Below, one piece after another: positions 22,044 through 35,400 of a stretch of DNA of 64,000 bases (positions are counted from its first letter, which is position 1; each line of letters opens with the position of its first letter). Source of the stretch: Branchiostoma floridae. Its lineage: Eukaryota; Chordata; Leptocardii; Amphioxiformes; Branchiostomatidae. The DNA lies in NCBI RefSeq assembly GCF_000003815.2, contig NC_049979.1, positions 9,688,764 through 9,752,763 of the forward strand, written 5' to 3'. The notes under the pieces were generated by a model. The model did not search any database. It had not been told where the DNA came from and was given only the letters and a program-made list of their open reading frames with translations. Both the position numbers and the translations under genes were made by a program.

Positions 22044-25000
22044 ATGATGGAACATAGCTTCATTGAAAGATGGATGAGCAACGGTTTCAAAGAGTTTGGG
22101 CGGTTAATAGCCAAGCAACCACACGCCTTTCTCTTCGTCTCCCTGCTTGTGGCTGGAGGTCTGGGAGCAGGACTCTACTTCATAGACAACGAGAATTCTA
22201 TCGAGAAACTTTACACTCCCGACAGTGGGGCAGGGAAGGTGGAGAGGGATTACATTCAAGAACATTTCCCCATCAACGATTCGGAACACTTTCTGCCCTC
22301 TCGTCTGATCACATCGGGGCGCTATGCCGCCATCATCGTCAGAGGTTGTGGCGATCTAGCAAACAATGTGCTACACGAGTCAGTAGTGAATGCGGCTGTT
22401 TCCCTTCATAAAAACATCACGCAAATAGAGACGGAACATCATGGTTTGAACTTCACATCCGTCTGTGCTAGATGGGAATCAGAATGCGTTGTAACCGGTC
22501 TGGACTTTTTGGATTACATCGCGTCACAGGTGCCGAATGTTACGGTAGGATACCCGCTCCAGGGAACAATTTTCAGTGGTGCCGTCCTCGGCGGCGTGTC
22601 GGTAGATGACGGGACGGATACCATCCGGAAGGCGACGGCTTTCAAACTGATCTACCATCTAAGGTCGTCCCACGAAGAGGACGACGAGTCGAGCGAGGCA
22701 TGGGAGCGCGCGTTCCTCGGCTTCATGGCGACGTTTTCCTCGGATTCCATCGACGTGTCGTGGTCGACATCCCGCTCCCTGGAGACGGAGATCTCGGACC
22801 TGACCATCAGCTCCGTCCCTACGCTAGCGGCCTACACCGGCAGCATTCTGATGGCGTTCGCCATCCTGTCCTGCCTGATGATCGACCCGGTGCGCAGCAA
22901 GCCTTTCCTGGGCATGGTGGGCGTCCTGGGCGCGGGAATGGCCGTCCTGGCGACCATCGGCCTGATGTCCTACTGTGGGGTCAAGTTCAACACACTGGTG
23001 GCCGCCATGCCTTTCCTGGTGATAGGTCAGTACTGAGTACTCGTATTCTCCAGTTGTATCCCCTTCTTGATTTTGACTGTCATCTGCTATTTTATGTTAT
23101 TTTGAGCAAAAGACGCTCATAAGCAAGAGTGCTTCTTGTCTAATGACCAATAAATGAATGTGAATAAAACAAAACAAAGTACGTAATCTCCAAGCAAAAG
23201 CTTCACTAATGACGTGGTTCCATCCTTCCCACACCCACTCAGGTGTCGGCGTGGACAACATGTTCATCCTGCTAGCGGCGTGGAGGAAGACCAACCCGTG
23301 GGACAGCGTGCAGGACCGGTCAGCCAACACCTACGCCGAGGCCGGAGTGTCCATCACCATCACGACACTGACCAACGCCTTAGCTTTCGCCGTCGGTGCC
23401 ATCACCAGCTTCCCGGGCGTCCGCGTGTTCTGTATGTACAGCGGCATAGCTATCGTGTTTGCCTACTTGTTTCAGCTTAATTTCTTTGGCGCGTGTATGA
23501 TATATGACGGTTACCGAGAGAAGCAGAACCGACATTTCCTGACATGTATGACGGTCCCCATACCCTCTAAAGACGACCAGTCCGGTTGTTGCCAACAGTC
23601 GTGCTGCAGGGGCGACGCAAAGGCGGGAGTCAAAGATCACAATGACCACCTCATTATGTTATTCTTCAAAAAGTATTACGGACCTTTCATGACAAATGTG
23701 TGGGTAAAAGTAGTGGTCATGATTATGTTTGTCGGGTACCTGGGTGTCGCGATTTGGGGGTGCGTCCAGCTGAGGGAGGGCGTCCAGCTCAGTAAGCTTG
23801 CCGGCGACGCATCGTACGTTGCCCGCTTCCTCGAGCAGGACGATAGCTACTTTAGCGAGTATGACGTCAGGGTCGCTGTGATTGTAAAGGAAGAACTAGA
23901 CTACTGGGACCCTGACGTGCAGGATAGAGTTGATAACATGTTAGCGGGGTTTGAGGACACGGCGTTCACTTGTGGCAAGAACGAGTCTGAATCATGGTTA
24001 CGCGATTTCTTGGCATATGCAGACCTGATCTGTCTCAATCCCTATCTACCAGCGTTGAACCCAGCTAACAAAACGTCCTTCATAGAATGCCTTAGAGACC
24101 GCTTTCTTTCAATACCTGAATTCAAAAGATATGCTCACGACATGTTGTTCAATGAAAACGGTACTGAAATCATAGCCAGTCGTTTTTTCGTTCAGACAAA
24201 GGAAATTGACGGGACTTTAAAAGAGAAAAACATGATGATAAAGATGAGGGATTTAGCATCCCAATCATCGATTGAAGCAATTGTTTACCATCCGTCGTTC
24301 GTTTATTACGACCAGTACATCGCCATTCTACCCAACACCTTGCAAAACTTAGGTATCGCCACGGCGGCCATGTTGGTTGTTTCTCTCTTCCTCATGCCCC
24401 ATCCAGTCAATGCCGTCTGGGTCACTCTCGCCATTGCGTCCATCTGCACGGGGGTGCTCGGGTTCATGACGCTCTGGTCCGTCAATCTAGACAGCGTTTC
24501 CATGATTAATATCATCATGTGCATCGGCTTTTCCGTCGACTTTTCGGCTCACATAGTATACTCCTTTGTCACGGCTGAGGAAAGTGGTCGGGACGCCAGA
24601 GCCGTGCATGCGCTGTACAGTCTTGGCGTACCGATCCTCCAGGGGTCGTTATCAACCATTCTGGGCATAGCAGCGCTGAGCACGGCTCCCTCGTACGGCT
24701 TCCGCACCTTCTTCAAAACGGTGTTTCTGGTCATCGTGTTCGGCCTCGTGCACGGTATTGTCTTCCTTCCCGTCATGCTCTCCTGCCTAGGTCCGCAAGG
24801 CGCGGTGAACCTGAAGGAGAACAGGAGCGACGAGGCCCAAGCTGGCCATTTTAGTACCTCCAATCGTAACGCTGAAGACGGTGGTAACGTCGTGCTACAA
24901 GATGTAAAAGTAGAGGGCAGGAAAGATAACCCACTGATGACTCTCAGTATGAAGGTCTGGCTCGACCACTTAAATGAGGAAAATGGACTGAAAGACAAGG

Positions 25001-25077
25001 GCACGACGGAAAGTCAATTAAATCTGGCCGCGAACGCAGAAATGAGCGTTTCAACGGAGGAAGATTCAAAATTATAG
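22044..25077 (+). CDS. Patched domain-containing protein (PTCHD3-like)
   Basis: Two coding exons, 22044-23025 and 23243-25077, join in phase 1 to give 938 residues. The start was chosen at 22044 because GCCGCCATGATGG is an ideal initiation context; an in-frame ATG lies 27 bases upstream. Residues ~24-47 form the first membrane helix and a large extracellular loop follows. Residues ~258-400 form the sterol-sensing-domain helices. The RND signature GVGVDN spans the exon junction at ~328, and a second GFSVDF-type motif is at ~756 in the second helix bundle. TM7 is near 480. This duplicated RND layout is that of Patched-related transporters and receptors, in which the aspartates are thought to relay ions during lipid transport. 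A Cys-rich CCQQSCC lies in an inner loop and the last ~130 residues are a charged tail. AATAAA signals at about 25511 and 26366 may end the mRNA. Ligand and pathway are unknown. Confidence 0.9.
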
Positions 25078-25299
25078 CCCAGTAACATTTCTGGAATCAT
25101 TTATTCCAGCAGTAATCGTAAGTGCAATGTTAACAACCGTCGCGCGTTCTAAACATCCGTCATGAATATCCACTACTGAGTGCCATGGAAAAAGTCGATT
25201 ACAGCAAGCAATCCATACAAAAAGAGTAGGTGTCAAAATCTGAAATCTTCCAGGCTGTCAAAATGTGTTAATGTGTCAAGGTGGCAAACTCGTAAGACA

Positions 25300-25400
25300 T
25301 TCCAATGTAATATGAAGTTGTACAAATGTTGTACAAATCTTCCAATGTAATAATAATATGAAGTTGTACAAATGTTGTACAAATCTTACTCATGCAGTGA
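25300..25400. repeat. Short tandem duplication in 3' flank
   Basis: AATATGAAGTTGTACAAATG with TTGTACAAATCTTCC is repeated at 25308-25344 and 25352-25388. It is probably within the 3' UTR of the Patched-like gene. Confidence 0.7.
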
Positions 25401-25904
25401 ACTAGTCTGTATTTATAAACAATAATGTGCCTCACAGTTAGGTCATGGATTAGGTAGCTAGAAGTTGTGTATATCCCGGACTGCAAAGCAGCATATTTTA
25501 ACCAAGGCACAAATAAACACCGTGTATAATGTTTCTGTATTTACTGAGGCCAAATATAATTAGGAAAAACCCAGCTGCCATTTTTACCATGACAGAGGAA
25601 TGTGATGTAACGTTGTTTGTTTACGTTCAAATGTAACTTCACATCCTTCTACATCACTTTTGGTGCAATACAACATTTATAATGCAAAATTACAATCAAG
25701 TAGGTACTTCTAGATTTTTATGTATTTTGTTATTACAATGAGATTTGTATATAAAGTAAACGTGCTTGTAAAGCGTGAGTCAGGTCTTGGCGACAGTCCT
25801 TATTTGTCAAAAGCAAACGAGACATATCATAGGGCAAACCAACGTCTGGCAGGTAAGGTCGATCATTCACTGTGGAATTCACTAGATTATTGCCAGTATA
25901 GCGT

Positions 25905-26080
25905 TATGATATAGGATGGCTAGGATGAGTTTAAAACAGCTGCAAATGTTATATCTATATGAAATTTGATTATGTAAGGCCCAGCGTCACCATCCTTTAT
26001 TGTAATTGATTATTATGACATAGGGTGGCTAAGATGAGTTTAAAACAGCTGCAAATGTTATATCTATATGATATTTGAGA
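25905..26080. repeat. Tandem duplication, ~115-bp offset
   Basis: GATGAGTTTAAAACAGCTGC plus AAATGTTATATCTATATGA occurs at about 25924 and 26034. It lies in the likely 3' UTR/flank of the Patched-like gene. Confidence 0.75.
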
Positions 26081-26512
26081 GAGATGCAACAACAATGCAA
26101 CTTGTATGTTTGTTATCATGTCAAGGTGTATGAAGTGGAAGATGCAACAATCGTTGCTATGTACGTTTGTATGTCTTTTTAATGTCCTAATTAATATGTA
26201 TGATGGGTTTACACAAGAAAATTGCTATTTATGTTTGAGCAATTAAATCCTCTTTTGCAGTTATCACCTTTGATATTGTGCTTATGTTATAAGTTATGTG
26301 AAGACTTTATCGAGATTTCTGTTGTGTGTTGTTTTCTTAATTGAACCTGTCATAAAATGCAAGAAAATAAATGTGATATTCTCAGCTTGCTTTTCGTTTT
26401 TTTATGGTTTGTTTTCTAAGTTAACATAGCGTGTTATTGGCGAGAAGGTGTACGAAGCTTTCAAAGCTCTCTGAAGTGTTTCATGATCGCACAACATACG
26501 TCGCGTGCTACT

Positions 26513-26727
26513 TCACTGCACTTGGGGCACCGGTGCGTCACTGCGGGGTTCGTTCACTGGGCACTGTTGTGTTATTTTCGCAGATTTATTTATAAGTTAG
26601 ATATTGCGTAACACTTAAAAGCAAGACAACAAAATACACAAAACGTAAGAAATTTCGTTCTTTGTCTCTGAAATTCGAGAAATGTCTCGAACCCCGCAGT
26701 GCCGCACCGGTGCCCCAAGTGCAGTGA
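26513..26727. mobile_element. Foldback MITE with ~39-bp terminal inverted repeats
   Basis: The left end 26513-26552 contains CACTTGGGGCACCGGTGCG and CACTGCGGGGTTCG. The right end 26688-26727 is its reverse complement with one or two differences. The ~135-bp interior is AT-rich and non-coding. No target duplication could be fixed by eye. Confidence 0.8.
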
Positions 26728-27400
26728 GATACCACCTTTAGTAAGAAAATTGTACATATGGTCTAGGGTTCTGATAAATTCCGCCGCCTTTCGGCAGTGC
26801 GTATATTTGCAGATTTGTTTGCTTCAATAGGACCAGGGAATCTTCATTTAGGCCATGTTGATTTCTATGTATGGATTACATCACCGGGGAACCCTAAAAC
26901 TGATACGAGCGTAAGAATTTAAAAAAGAATTGCCCAAAAATTAACTTCATTTTGAAATCTAAGCGGTCAGGAAGGTTGAACAAGTGACTGGAATTTATAT
27001 AAAATGAAAAATGGGGCAGTGCCGATATCTAACCACAGATGGCTTCAGAATACATGAATTTAAAGTGATATGAAGGGATAAGCCAATCTTTCATCAGTAA
27101 TCCAGCTGCAGAGATGTATATACTTCAGACATTTATGTGCTGACGATAATATTACAAGAAGGCCTCTATAGCAACAGTTTTGATGTGGCGATATTATGGC
27201 ACCCGCCAGAATTATGAGGGTTGATGTTACATGTGGTCTAGTATATGAACACCGCCACCTTTCGGCAATCCGTACATCTGCAGATGTGTATGCTTCAGTA
27301 CGCCTAGGTAATCTTCATTTAAGGCCACACCAATTTAATTCGTTGGTTCTCGGAATCGCCGCTTCTAATTTTCCCAATTTCAAAAAAAAAAAAAATTCCA
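26728..27400. repeat. Two copies of an interspersed repeat
   Basis: The word pattern CCGCC.CCTTTCGGCA, GCAGAT.TGT.TGCTTCA and GGGAATCTTCATTTA occurs at about 26775-26870 and 27240-27330. Such copies without coding potential are interspersed repeats. CAGTGCCGATATCTAACCAC at about 27016 recurs near 28890. Confidence 0.6.
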
Positions 27401-29473
27401 TTCAGTAATCGTGCTGCAAAACTTTGGTTCCGTTAGAGAAACAGAACGTCTGGAAAGTACCAGTGCATTTACTTTTTCTCACCCCCAAGTCCTTTGCTAC
27501 CAATTGATTCATATCTTTTTTGTTGCAAAGTATATTTAGGAACAAATAAATCATCGTAAATGAGATACACATGGGCATAACATAACGTAGCAGAACCAGA
27601 AGTTCGGCTGAGCATGTGCTCTCTCTCACACACACTTTCACATGCAAATTTTCAATTGAAACACAGAAATCGGCACCCAAACAAACAACTCAATAAATCA
27701 CCAATACTTTTTCACTCTTGTACCTCCATAGCCAACATGTTTTGATATGCCTGAAATGCTCAAAGTCTTCCAAATTGAGATGAAAATGAAGTCGGAAAAT
27801 CTCGGGCGGCCATCTTTCTTCTTCTGTAAGTCAAAAAAGCGCCCCCACGCTGTTTGTAATGGAACTGCAGAGCTGGCTAGATAGTACATGGTGTACCATT
27901 TCAGTGCTGATTTCAGTGATTTGCATGTAACATTAGGTTTTTCTAAGGAAGTTTAATCAAACTGCATCTTAATTTTTTGTCAACAAATAATTGTACATGT
28001 AACAAAAAGAGAGAATAAACCTATGGTTTTATGCAACATGTAGTTCAGTACTTTGGCTTGTTCATGTATTTTCGGGGGAGTGGAATTCGAAGTATTTGTA
28101 ATTTTTTTTCCAATTTGCACCAGTTGACCATGAAATGTAATTAGAGCCTTGGATAGACAGATTCTTATCAACTCAGAGAGCAAATAAGTCTTCCAGCGAT
28201 GGTATTTTATTTCTAGAGGCAAACTTAAATAATGTTTGTTGTTGTCGTTGCATCTCTGTAAAAATACTATATTGGTCTATTTGAGATGTTTTGTGAACAT
28301 TTCTGTATACTGTAGCAACTGTACATAATTTAATGTATATTGTACAAATTTATGCCAACATGCAATTTTGCATGTAATTTTAACTGATTAACTATTTCTA
28401 TCACACGTATACCATGAGTTCAGGTCTGGACTAACCAGCCTGGACCTGAACCCAGACTTGTTGCAAGTTTTTTTTTTTTTTTTTTTTTCGCCCTGTCGCT
28501 TCAATTTTTTTAGGAAAAAATCCGAGAACCAACAAATTAAATTGGTATGGCCTAAATGCTTGATTTATAATTATTCCCGATCCCATCAGTTGGCTAATCT
28601 GTACATATTGGCCAACATATATCCATCATGTATGAATGGGATATAAAACTACTCTCGTAACCACAAGTCTAGATCTGATTATCAGGCTTCCTCACACAGA
28701 AACCCATTTCATGACAAAAGGTGGAGGTAATGATTTACCTGCCGATACACATGGAGTCAAGTTAAAAAGCAAGGGTCACAAACGGACCTTTGAGTTGCCC
28801 ATTTCTTTCAGCAGGAAGCTACGTGAACTTTGGTGCATGACGACAGATCGAGGAAATGTGTCTTACATTTTGCTAATAGCGACAGGGTCAGTGCCGATAT
28901 CTAACCACAGATGGCTTCTGTCGTCTTCCACAGCAGGAGTTGAGATATGTAAACCGCACCGCCCCTTGGAAAGGAGCCAGGCAAACAAGAAACAAACGAA
29001 CTTTTGGGCGTCGTAATCAGCCACGTGTGACAGTATACACGCAGTAATTACAGGCTACTAAATTCAGGAGGACAGAAAGTAAGCACTCGGGACGTGTTGT
29101 ACCAGGAAACCGCCCCTTTTTGATTGAACGTCATTGTGTGCAACTGTGGCAAGACTCAGGCAGCGCCTGTGACGAGAGGCCAAGGCCCAAGAGTAAGGTC
29201 ACATTTCTGGACCGACACACTCGCGGAGAAGGAACTAACGGATTCAATCAAGACACTGTCCTGAAGGATCCTGGAGGTTCTCGCTCTGCCAGCTCAGTGA
29301 CCTTTCTGAGTTCGGAGATTTCTAGGGAATTTACTGACAGTCCGCAGCAGGAGGTGCTAGTTCTGCACACATCGGCTGAGAGCCAAGTTGGTCATATAGC
29401 AAACCAAGGGTCACAAACGGCGTGTTTTAGCTGTTTAATGCAGAAGAGGTAGGGCGAACTTTAACACATCACC
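27401..29473. other. Intergenic, no gene recognised
   Basis: It contains a T-run at about 28469-28488 and a shared word (CAGTGCCGATATCTAACCAC) with the preceding repeat, but no recognised exon. The final ~400 bases should contain the promoter of the carboxypeptidase gene; no TATA box is obvious. Confidence 0.4.
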
Positions 29474-32400
29474 ATGGATGGAAGTCGGGGAAGATTTCTC
29501 CTGGTGGCCGCCATAGGGCTGGTGGCGGGCGTCGTTCTCGGGGTGGTCATCGGCTATTTCTCCCGCCAGCCCGGCTCAGCCGCGCCCTGGGCGGAGGAGC
29601 TGGTCCGGGATGGGGACGCCTCGGCGGGCCGGAGGGTGCAGGAGGAGATACTGCCCGAGAACATCGAAGAAAATCTCAGGTAACGTCAAGACTTTGAGGG
29701 ATAATCATTATCATCGTTTGGTCTATAGATGTTCCATTATTACCCTGGCCTCTGCTCAAGTGTGTGTCCATATCTTCACATGTTTCTATTTCAGGACTCT
29801 TTCAGTATAATAAATTGGCCATGGGAGCTCCCAGATTTTTGGTGTCGATTGCGGTTTCTTGAAATGTCTACGGTAAATCATTCGGGGGCAAATCTTTCTA
29901 AAAAAAGGCCTCTAGTGCTGAATCATTTCCCCCTGAACAGAGTACGTCAACATTGATACTTTATACAAACACATCTCAAGCTACATATTTAACATAACTA
30001 AGAAACGAGAAGAAGCCGAACAAATGTACTAGAATAGTTTTAGAATTTATGTTTTAGATTAGTCTTAGAAACCATGTTTACTGCATTACTACCCTTTGTA
30101 TCTATATGCCTGTACTTAGCCCGATAGGGCATGAATGTGCAATAAAGGCGTATTACACATTATATTGAACAGCCCCACCCGTAATTAACGGTAGAGGACT
30201 GGATCGATTGTAAACATGCAATCTATATTTTGCTTGTAATAAACGAATAATGTATTACAAGAGGTGTCTCGTGACAAATTGTTAGAAGTTGAGACCACGT
30301 GGAGGCGCTTTTGATAGGTCGTTCCTTATTGTCCCACATACCCATGTACCGTGTATAGAAATTTCTCAACCAGCCGTTTCGTGTTAAAGTGGCCCACCAT
30401 TTCATACTGTGGCGATGACAAGTTGTAAATCTTTGCTACACATCTGAAGCCGCGCCCCACATGCATGCCATTGTAATTTGTATTCATTGTAGGCACAGGT
30501 GTCACGGTGGCCTCGTGTTTAGAGTTGTTCCCATGATGTGCATCTTGTAAAGTCACGTGCACCCTAAACCAATTTCCCCAATCGACTCAGGCGTAAATAA
30601 GAACCTACTAGCCTTTGTGTTTGATGTGAGCTATACGTATCGAAATGTGTGTTGGGGGTTCTTCGCGGGTGTTAGTAGATCGAAAACTTGTCCGGATATG
30701 CAGCTTGTATTCTTCAGTGCTCCAAGCAGAGGTTGAGTCGCGGAGATATAATAGTAGTCGGGAAAACTACAAATCTACTACCCTCCTTAAAGAGGAGCGC
30801 GCCTGTAGATTCCCCGACTACTACTATATCTCCGCGACTCAACATCTGCTTGGAGCCTTGGTGAGTAGTGTAAATGCAGAAATGTTCGCGGTGGATTAAT
30901 GTTCGCGGTTTTCGCGGTGACCACTTCACCGCGAACTTAAAACCACCGCGAACATTTTTCTATCATGGTATTAGACTGCAGTGTATGGTGTTACCGCGAA
31001 CTTAAATCCACCGCGAAAAGTCCCTTTTCCCGCTACCGCGAAATTAAATCCCCGCGAACTTAAATGCATTTACAGTATTCTTCAGCGCAGCTCCTGGTGT
31101 GTTTAAAGACCCTTTAAACGGTATGCACCACAAATACACTTAAGCGACCACGCCTTTGGCCATTAGACCTTGAGCAATATTCCATGCTACGTTTAGTACA
31201 TGTACTGTAGCCTTCACCCAAACTAGCTACCAGCCTACAGTGGGATATTTACACACCTGATAAGCGTTGGCAGCAGCTAGGTTACTGTGCCAAGTCATTT
31301 ATCTAAATTACCCGTGTCAAGTAGTAAGAAACAGGGGGCGGTTCAGTTTGGTAAACACTTTCCTGATGAGCCGCATTCTCTGTAGCTGTCTATGCGCCTT
31401 TATTTCACACTCTCTCACTCTTAAAGGCAACCTAAGCAATATTACAGCGTCAAAGTGGAAATATTCTGAATAAGGCAATCTGCATGATATTGACATTTAC
31501 TGCATGATATTGACATTTACTGCACTGTATTCTCACATTTACATCATAATTTGATACTTTGAGCGGCTAAAAACAGCCCAGAGACAAGTTGCACGAGGAC
31601 ATTCTTTATTATTGTACCCCCCCCCCCCCCCCCAAAAAAATAAGGACTTGATCTGGAATCCTTGTGCAACTCATTCCCGCGCTGTTTTTAACGGCTCAAT
31701 TTATGAAATAATTATGTAAATGTACTAAAATAGTGCATTAGATGTCAATATTATACAGACTGCCTTATTCAGAATATTTCCACTTTTAACAATGTGATAT
31801 TGCTTAGGTTGCCTTTAATTTCCTCGTTTTGCTAATATTCATCAGCGTACATAAGAGGAAAAAGAAATCGAAAACCTCATACCCTCGAAGTATTTGTCTT
31901 CAAATTTCTTAACAAAATGTAACACCGTGCCACGTCCCTTTCACACACTACTAGTAGAAACCCTAGTACTCTCCATCCTCGGCTGCCTGACTTCATCATC
32001 AGCAACATTCATTTCCGGCACGCCTGTAGCCTGGATACCAGACTGTTTACAGGGCCTATACAGCCCGAATCCTCGGCTCTAGTGCCAACGTGGCCCTATG
32101 GTAATTCTACAGTAGGTCCCCTCAGTTTTGCACGATAGATGTTATTGAGATCGGACCGGTGTCTGGTATCCAGGCTAGTAGGCCTGCGGCACAAGTTTGG
32201 ACCGGGCCGGCCACCCCAGCCTAGACTGGAGTCCAGCCTTGTTTAGCTTTAGTCCCCTACCCGCCAACATTTGGGAGCGGACTAAAGCGAATAAGACTGT
32301 ACTCCAGGCTAACTCCAGCCTTCAGGATGTTATCATGCTGTTTCAGTAGTTAATATAAAGGGTTCCACATTACAGTACTGAGTTTCTTTGATGATTTGCA

Positions 32401-35400
32401 GATCGAAGAAATTGGTCAAGTTTTTAACCTTTTAAGGCATATAGTGATTACGGAAATTGAGTGGGAGATACAAAGGGAGGGAATATCTTGTGTAGGTGAA
32501 TATGAGTATCAGCTGTTATAATTGCACGCTCGTTACAAAAACTCGAGATGGCAGATTAGTAGTAGATATTATAATAGTCAGTATTATATCAATGGTTAAG
32601 CTTCTACTGACTGCAGTCCTATCCCTGAGGATATTCGGAGTAGCATTATCTTGTCTGCCTCCTACACACTGCACGCCAATTCAAGATACGAAAACTAGCA
32701 TTCAAACTATAACTTTATTCATAATCACATTGACGACACAAAAATATTCTCAGCATATTTCATGGTTGGTTTGTATTTTCAAACGTGAATCTCAGTTGCC
32801 ATTGTACACTGCACGGTGTATAACATTGAAGTGTCTGAGAACTTCCGAAGATCATTCCTACTTACATCAAGTATAGAAAAGCGAAACCTTGTCTGGCTTC
32901 ATAAGTAAAGTCACAAGTGTATTGTTGCACCTCTATAGCTCTAGAGTTGTAATATTCATCACCTGTGGTGTTATATAAAGGTTGTAAATTAGTCTGCCAC
33001 TCAGAATGTGTTTACGATGTTCCAAGCAGGTGGTGACGCAGATCCAACATTTCTTAAATGACTGATACAGGAGGCTTATAATCAGACTGGTTTGTATGAA
33101 AATTTCTAAGGCACAAGAAATTCAATGTCCTGTATCCGATGATCGTCATGAAAAGACGGTTTGTAGGTAGGGATTGTCTTTCTGCAACTTTTTTCAGTCA
33201 GATGTCAAATCGAAATTTTACATCCCTTGCAAGCACCACAGTCGCAAAGACTAGGGTCGGCAGGTTTTGCTAGAATCAGTACTCCGTCTCAATTTCTGTC
33301 TCAGGAAATGTAACGTAAACGTGATCAGAAATATCTGTGTTAGACGAAACAGAGTCTAAGTCCGACACGTGTCCGTTTTGAGGTTCTGTTTCCTCTTTCC
33401 GTTCCTCTGCATTTTCTGTCTCAGGTAATGTCACGTAGAAGTGGTCAGAAATGTCGTCTACGATCGACACAACACTGTCTGACACTTGTCCGTTTTGACG
33501 TTCCGTTTCCTCTTTCCGTTTCTCTACATTTTCTGTCTCAGGCAATGTCACGTAGAAGTGGTCCGAAATGTCGTCTGCGATTGACACAACACAGTGTGAC
33601 ACTTGTCCGTTTTGACGTTTTGTCTCTTGTGTGTGTTCTTCAACATCATCCGTCCCAGGAAACGTCACATATGTGTGGTCAGAGTAGTCTTCTGTGTCTG
33701 ACGAACCGGTTGCTATATCTGACGCTTCTACGCTCTTTTTTCCTCGCTCTCTTTGCTGTTCTTCGGCATTTTCTGTCCCTGGAAACGTGATATAGGTATG
33801 ATCAGAGCAGTCTTCTGCATCTGACGAATCTGTTGCTATTTCTGACGCTTGTCCATTCTTTTTTCCTGTTTCTCTTTGCTGTTCTTCAGCATTTTCTGTT
33901 GCAGGAAACGTGATATAGGTATGATCAGAGTAGTCTTCTGCGTCTGACGAATCTAAGGCTATATCTGACGCTTGTCCATTCTTTTTTCCTGTTTCTCTTT
34001 GCTGTTCTTCAGCATTTTCCTCCCCAGGAAACGTTACGTAGGTGTGATCAGAACTGTCCTCAGAGGTGGACAAATCTCTTCCTGTTTTTCCGTCAGCATT
34101 TTCCTCCCCAGGAAAGGTTATATAGTCGTTGTCTGACAAATCATTAGCACATGCAGACGTAGATGCAGAGTTCCTGTCTTCTGGTTTGCTCTGACTTTTT
34201 TTGCCCCCTTCTTCAACCCCAGTGCCTTCTCCCGGAGAAAGGTTGGGGAGCGTCATATAGTCATGGTCTGAATCGCTGTCGTCATCATGTCGTTTGGTGC
34301 TTTCTGAAGCTTTTGTGACCGAATCCGCGACGGGTCTCTCGTTGGCATAATGCCCGCCGTCAGAAACAGCATTGTCCAAAGATTTAGTTGCCTCACGGCT
34401 GTTCAGCCCCACAGAGTCTTTGTCGTTGTCATAATGTCCGCTTGCTTGTGCTTGAGCATGAACGTCTGCAAGGACGGTTAATACCGTACTCTTGGCTTTG
34501 CGCCTGTCCTCTGTCGCTCTTCTCTTAGCCAGTCTCTTCTGAATGCGGCGCCGCCGGGCATGTTCGGCCTTGGCAAGGGAAAATGTCTTCCTTGTTTTTT
34601 TACTAACCAACTTGTGAGGGATTGTCCTGTGCGAGCTATCATCATCGGAGAACTGGTCGTCGTAATCGTATTGATTCGTATTTGCTCCGTCTGTGTCCGA
34701 AAACTGGTCGTCGTTTTCGTATTGGTTCCTATTTGCTCCGTCTGTGTCCGAAAACTGGTCGTCGTTTTCGTATTGGTTCCTATTTGCTCCGTCTGTGTCC
34801 GAAAACTGGTCGTCGTTTTCGTAATGTACTCTTGCGCCGCCAGTATCTGAAAACTGGTCGTCGTTTTCGTAGGTGACTCCTCTGGCCGAGTCCGTGTCTG
34901 AGAACTGGTCATCGTTCTCGTAGTGTCTGTTTGCAGCATCCCTTTGTCCATCGGCGTTGTCCTGCTGTCGGACCGCTTTACACTTTCTCACACAGAAAGC
35001 TATCACTCCAGCAATAACAGAACAGCCAAGAAAAGATGCTAGTCCAACAAGGGTGAGATGTATCGCTGACAGTCCAAAACCAGGACCAGTTGCGACCTCC
35101 TTGCTCTCTACTTGTGTCGTGGTATCCCCAACCGTAGTTTGGGACTGAGACGTGTACGTAGTCGTTCCTGTGCTTGTCTCGTGTGTTGCGTTCTTGAGTA
35201 GTTCTCCTGGAAATCCAGCGACAGGAAGCATGGTGGATGCACCTGGGTCATTAGAATGTTCATACCTCACTGGGCAAGAATACGTACTACGTTCCATTAT
35301 GTGGTTTGGTGCTGGGATTTGCGAAGTGGAGTGGCACCTTCTCCATGGTTCGAATTCATGTTCTGTGCCGGCTGAGCCTTTAGTCACGTTAGAGGTACAC

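Noticed and set aside
22070-23122. Overlapping Arg/His-rich frames within the Patched-like exon
   Set aside because: They are alternative-frame shadows of GC-rich coding sequence, without domains.
34478-34951. Thr-rich and Val-rich frames antisense or out of frame to the LRR receptor
   Set aside because: They are shadows of the 16-17-residue repeats of the receptor tail.
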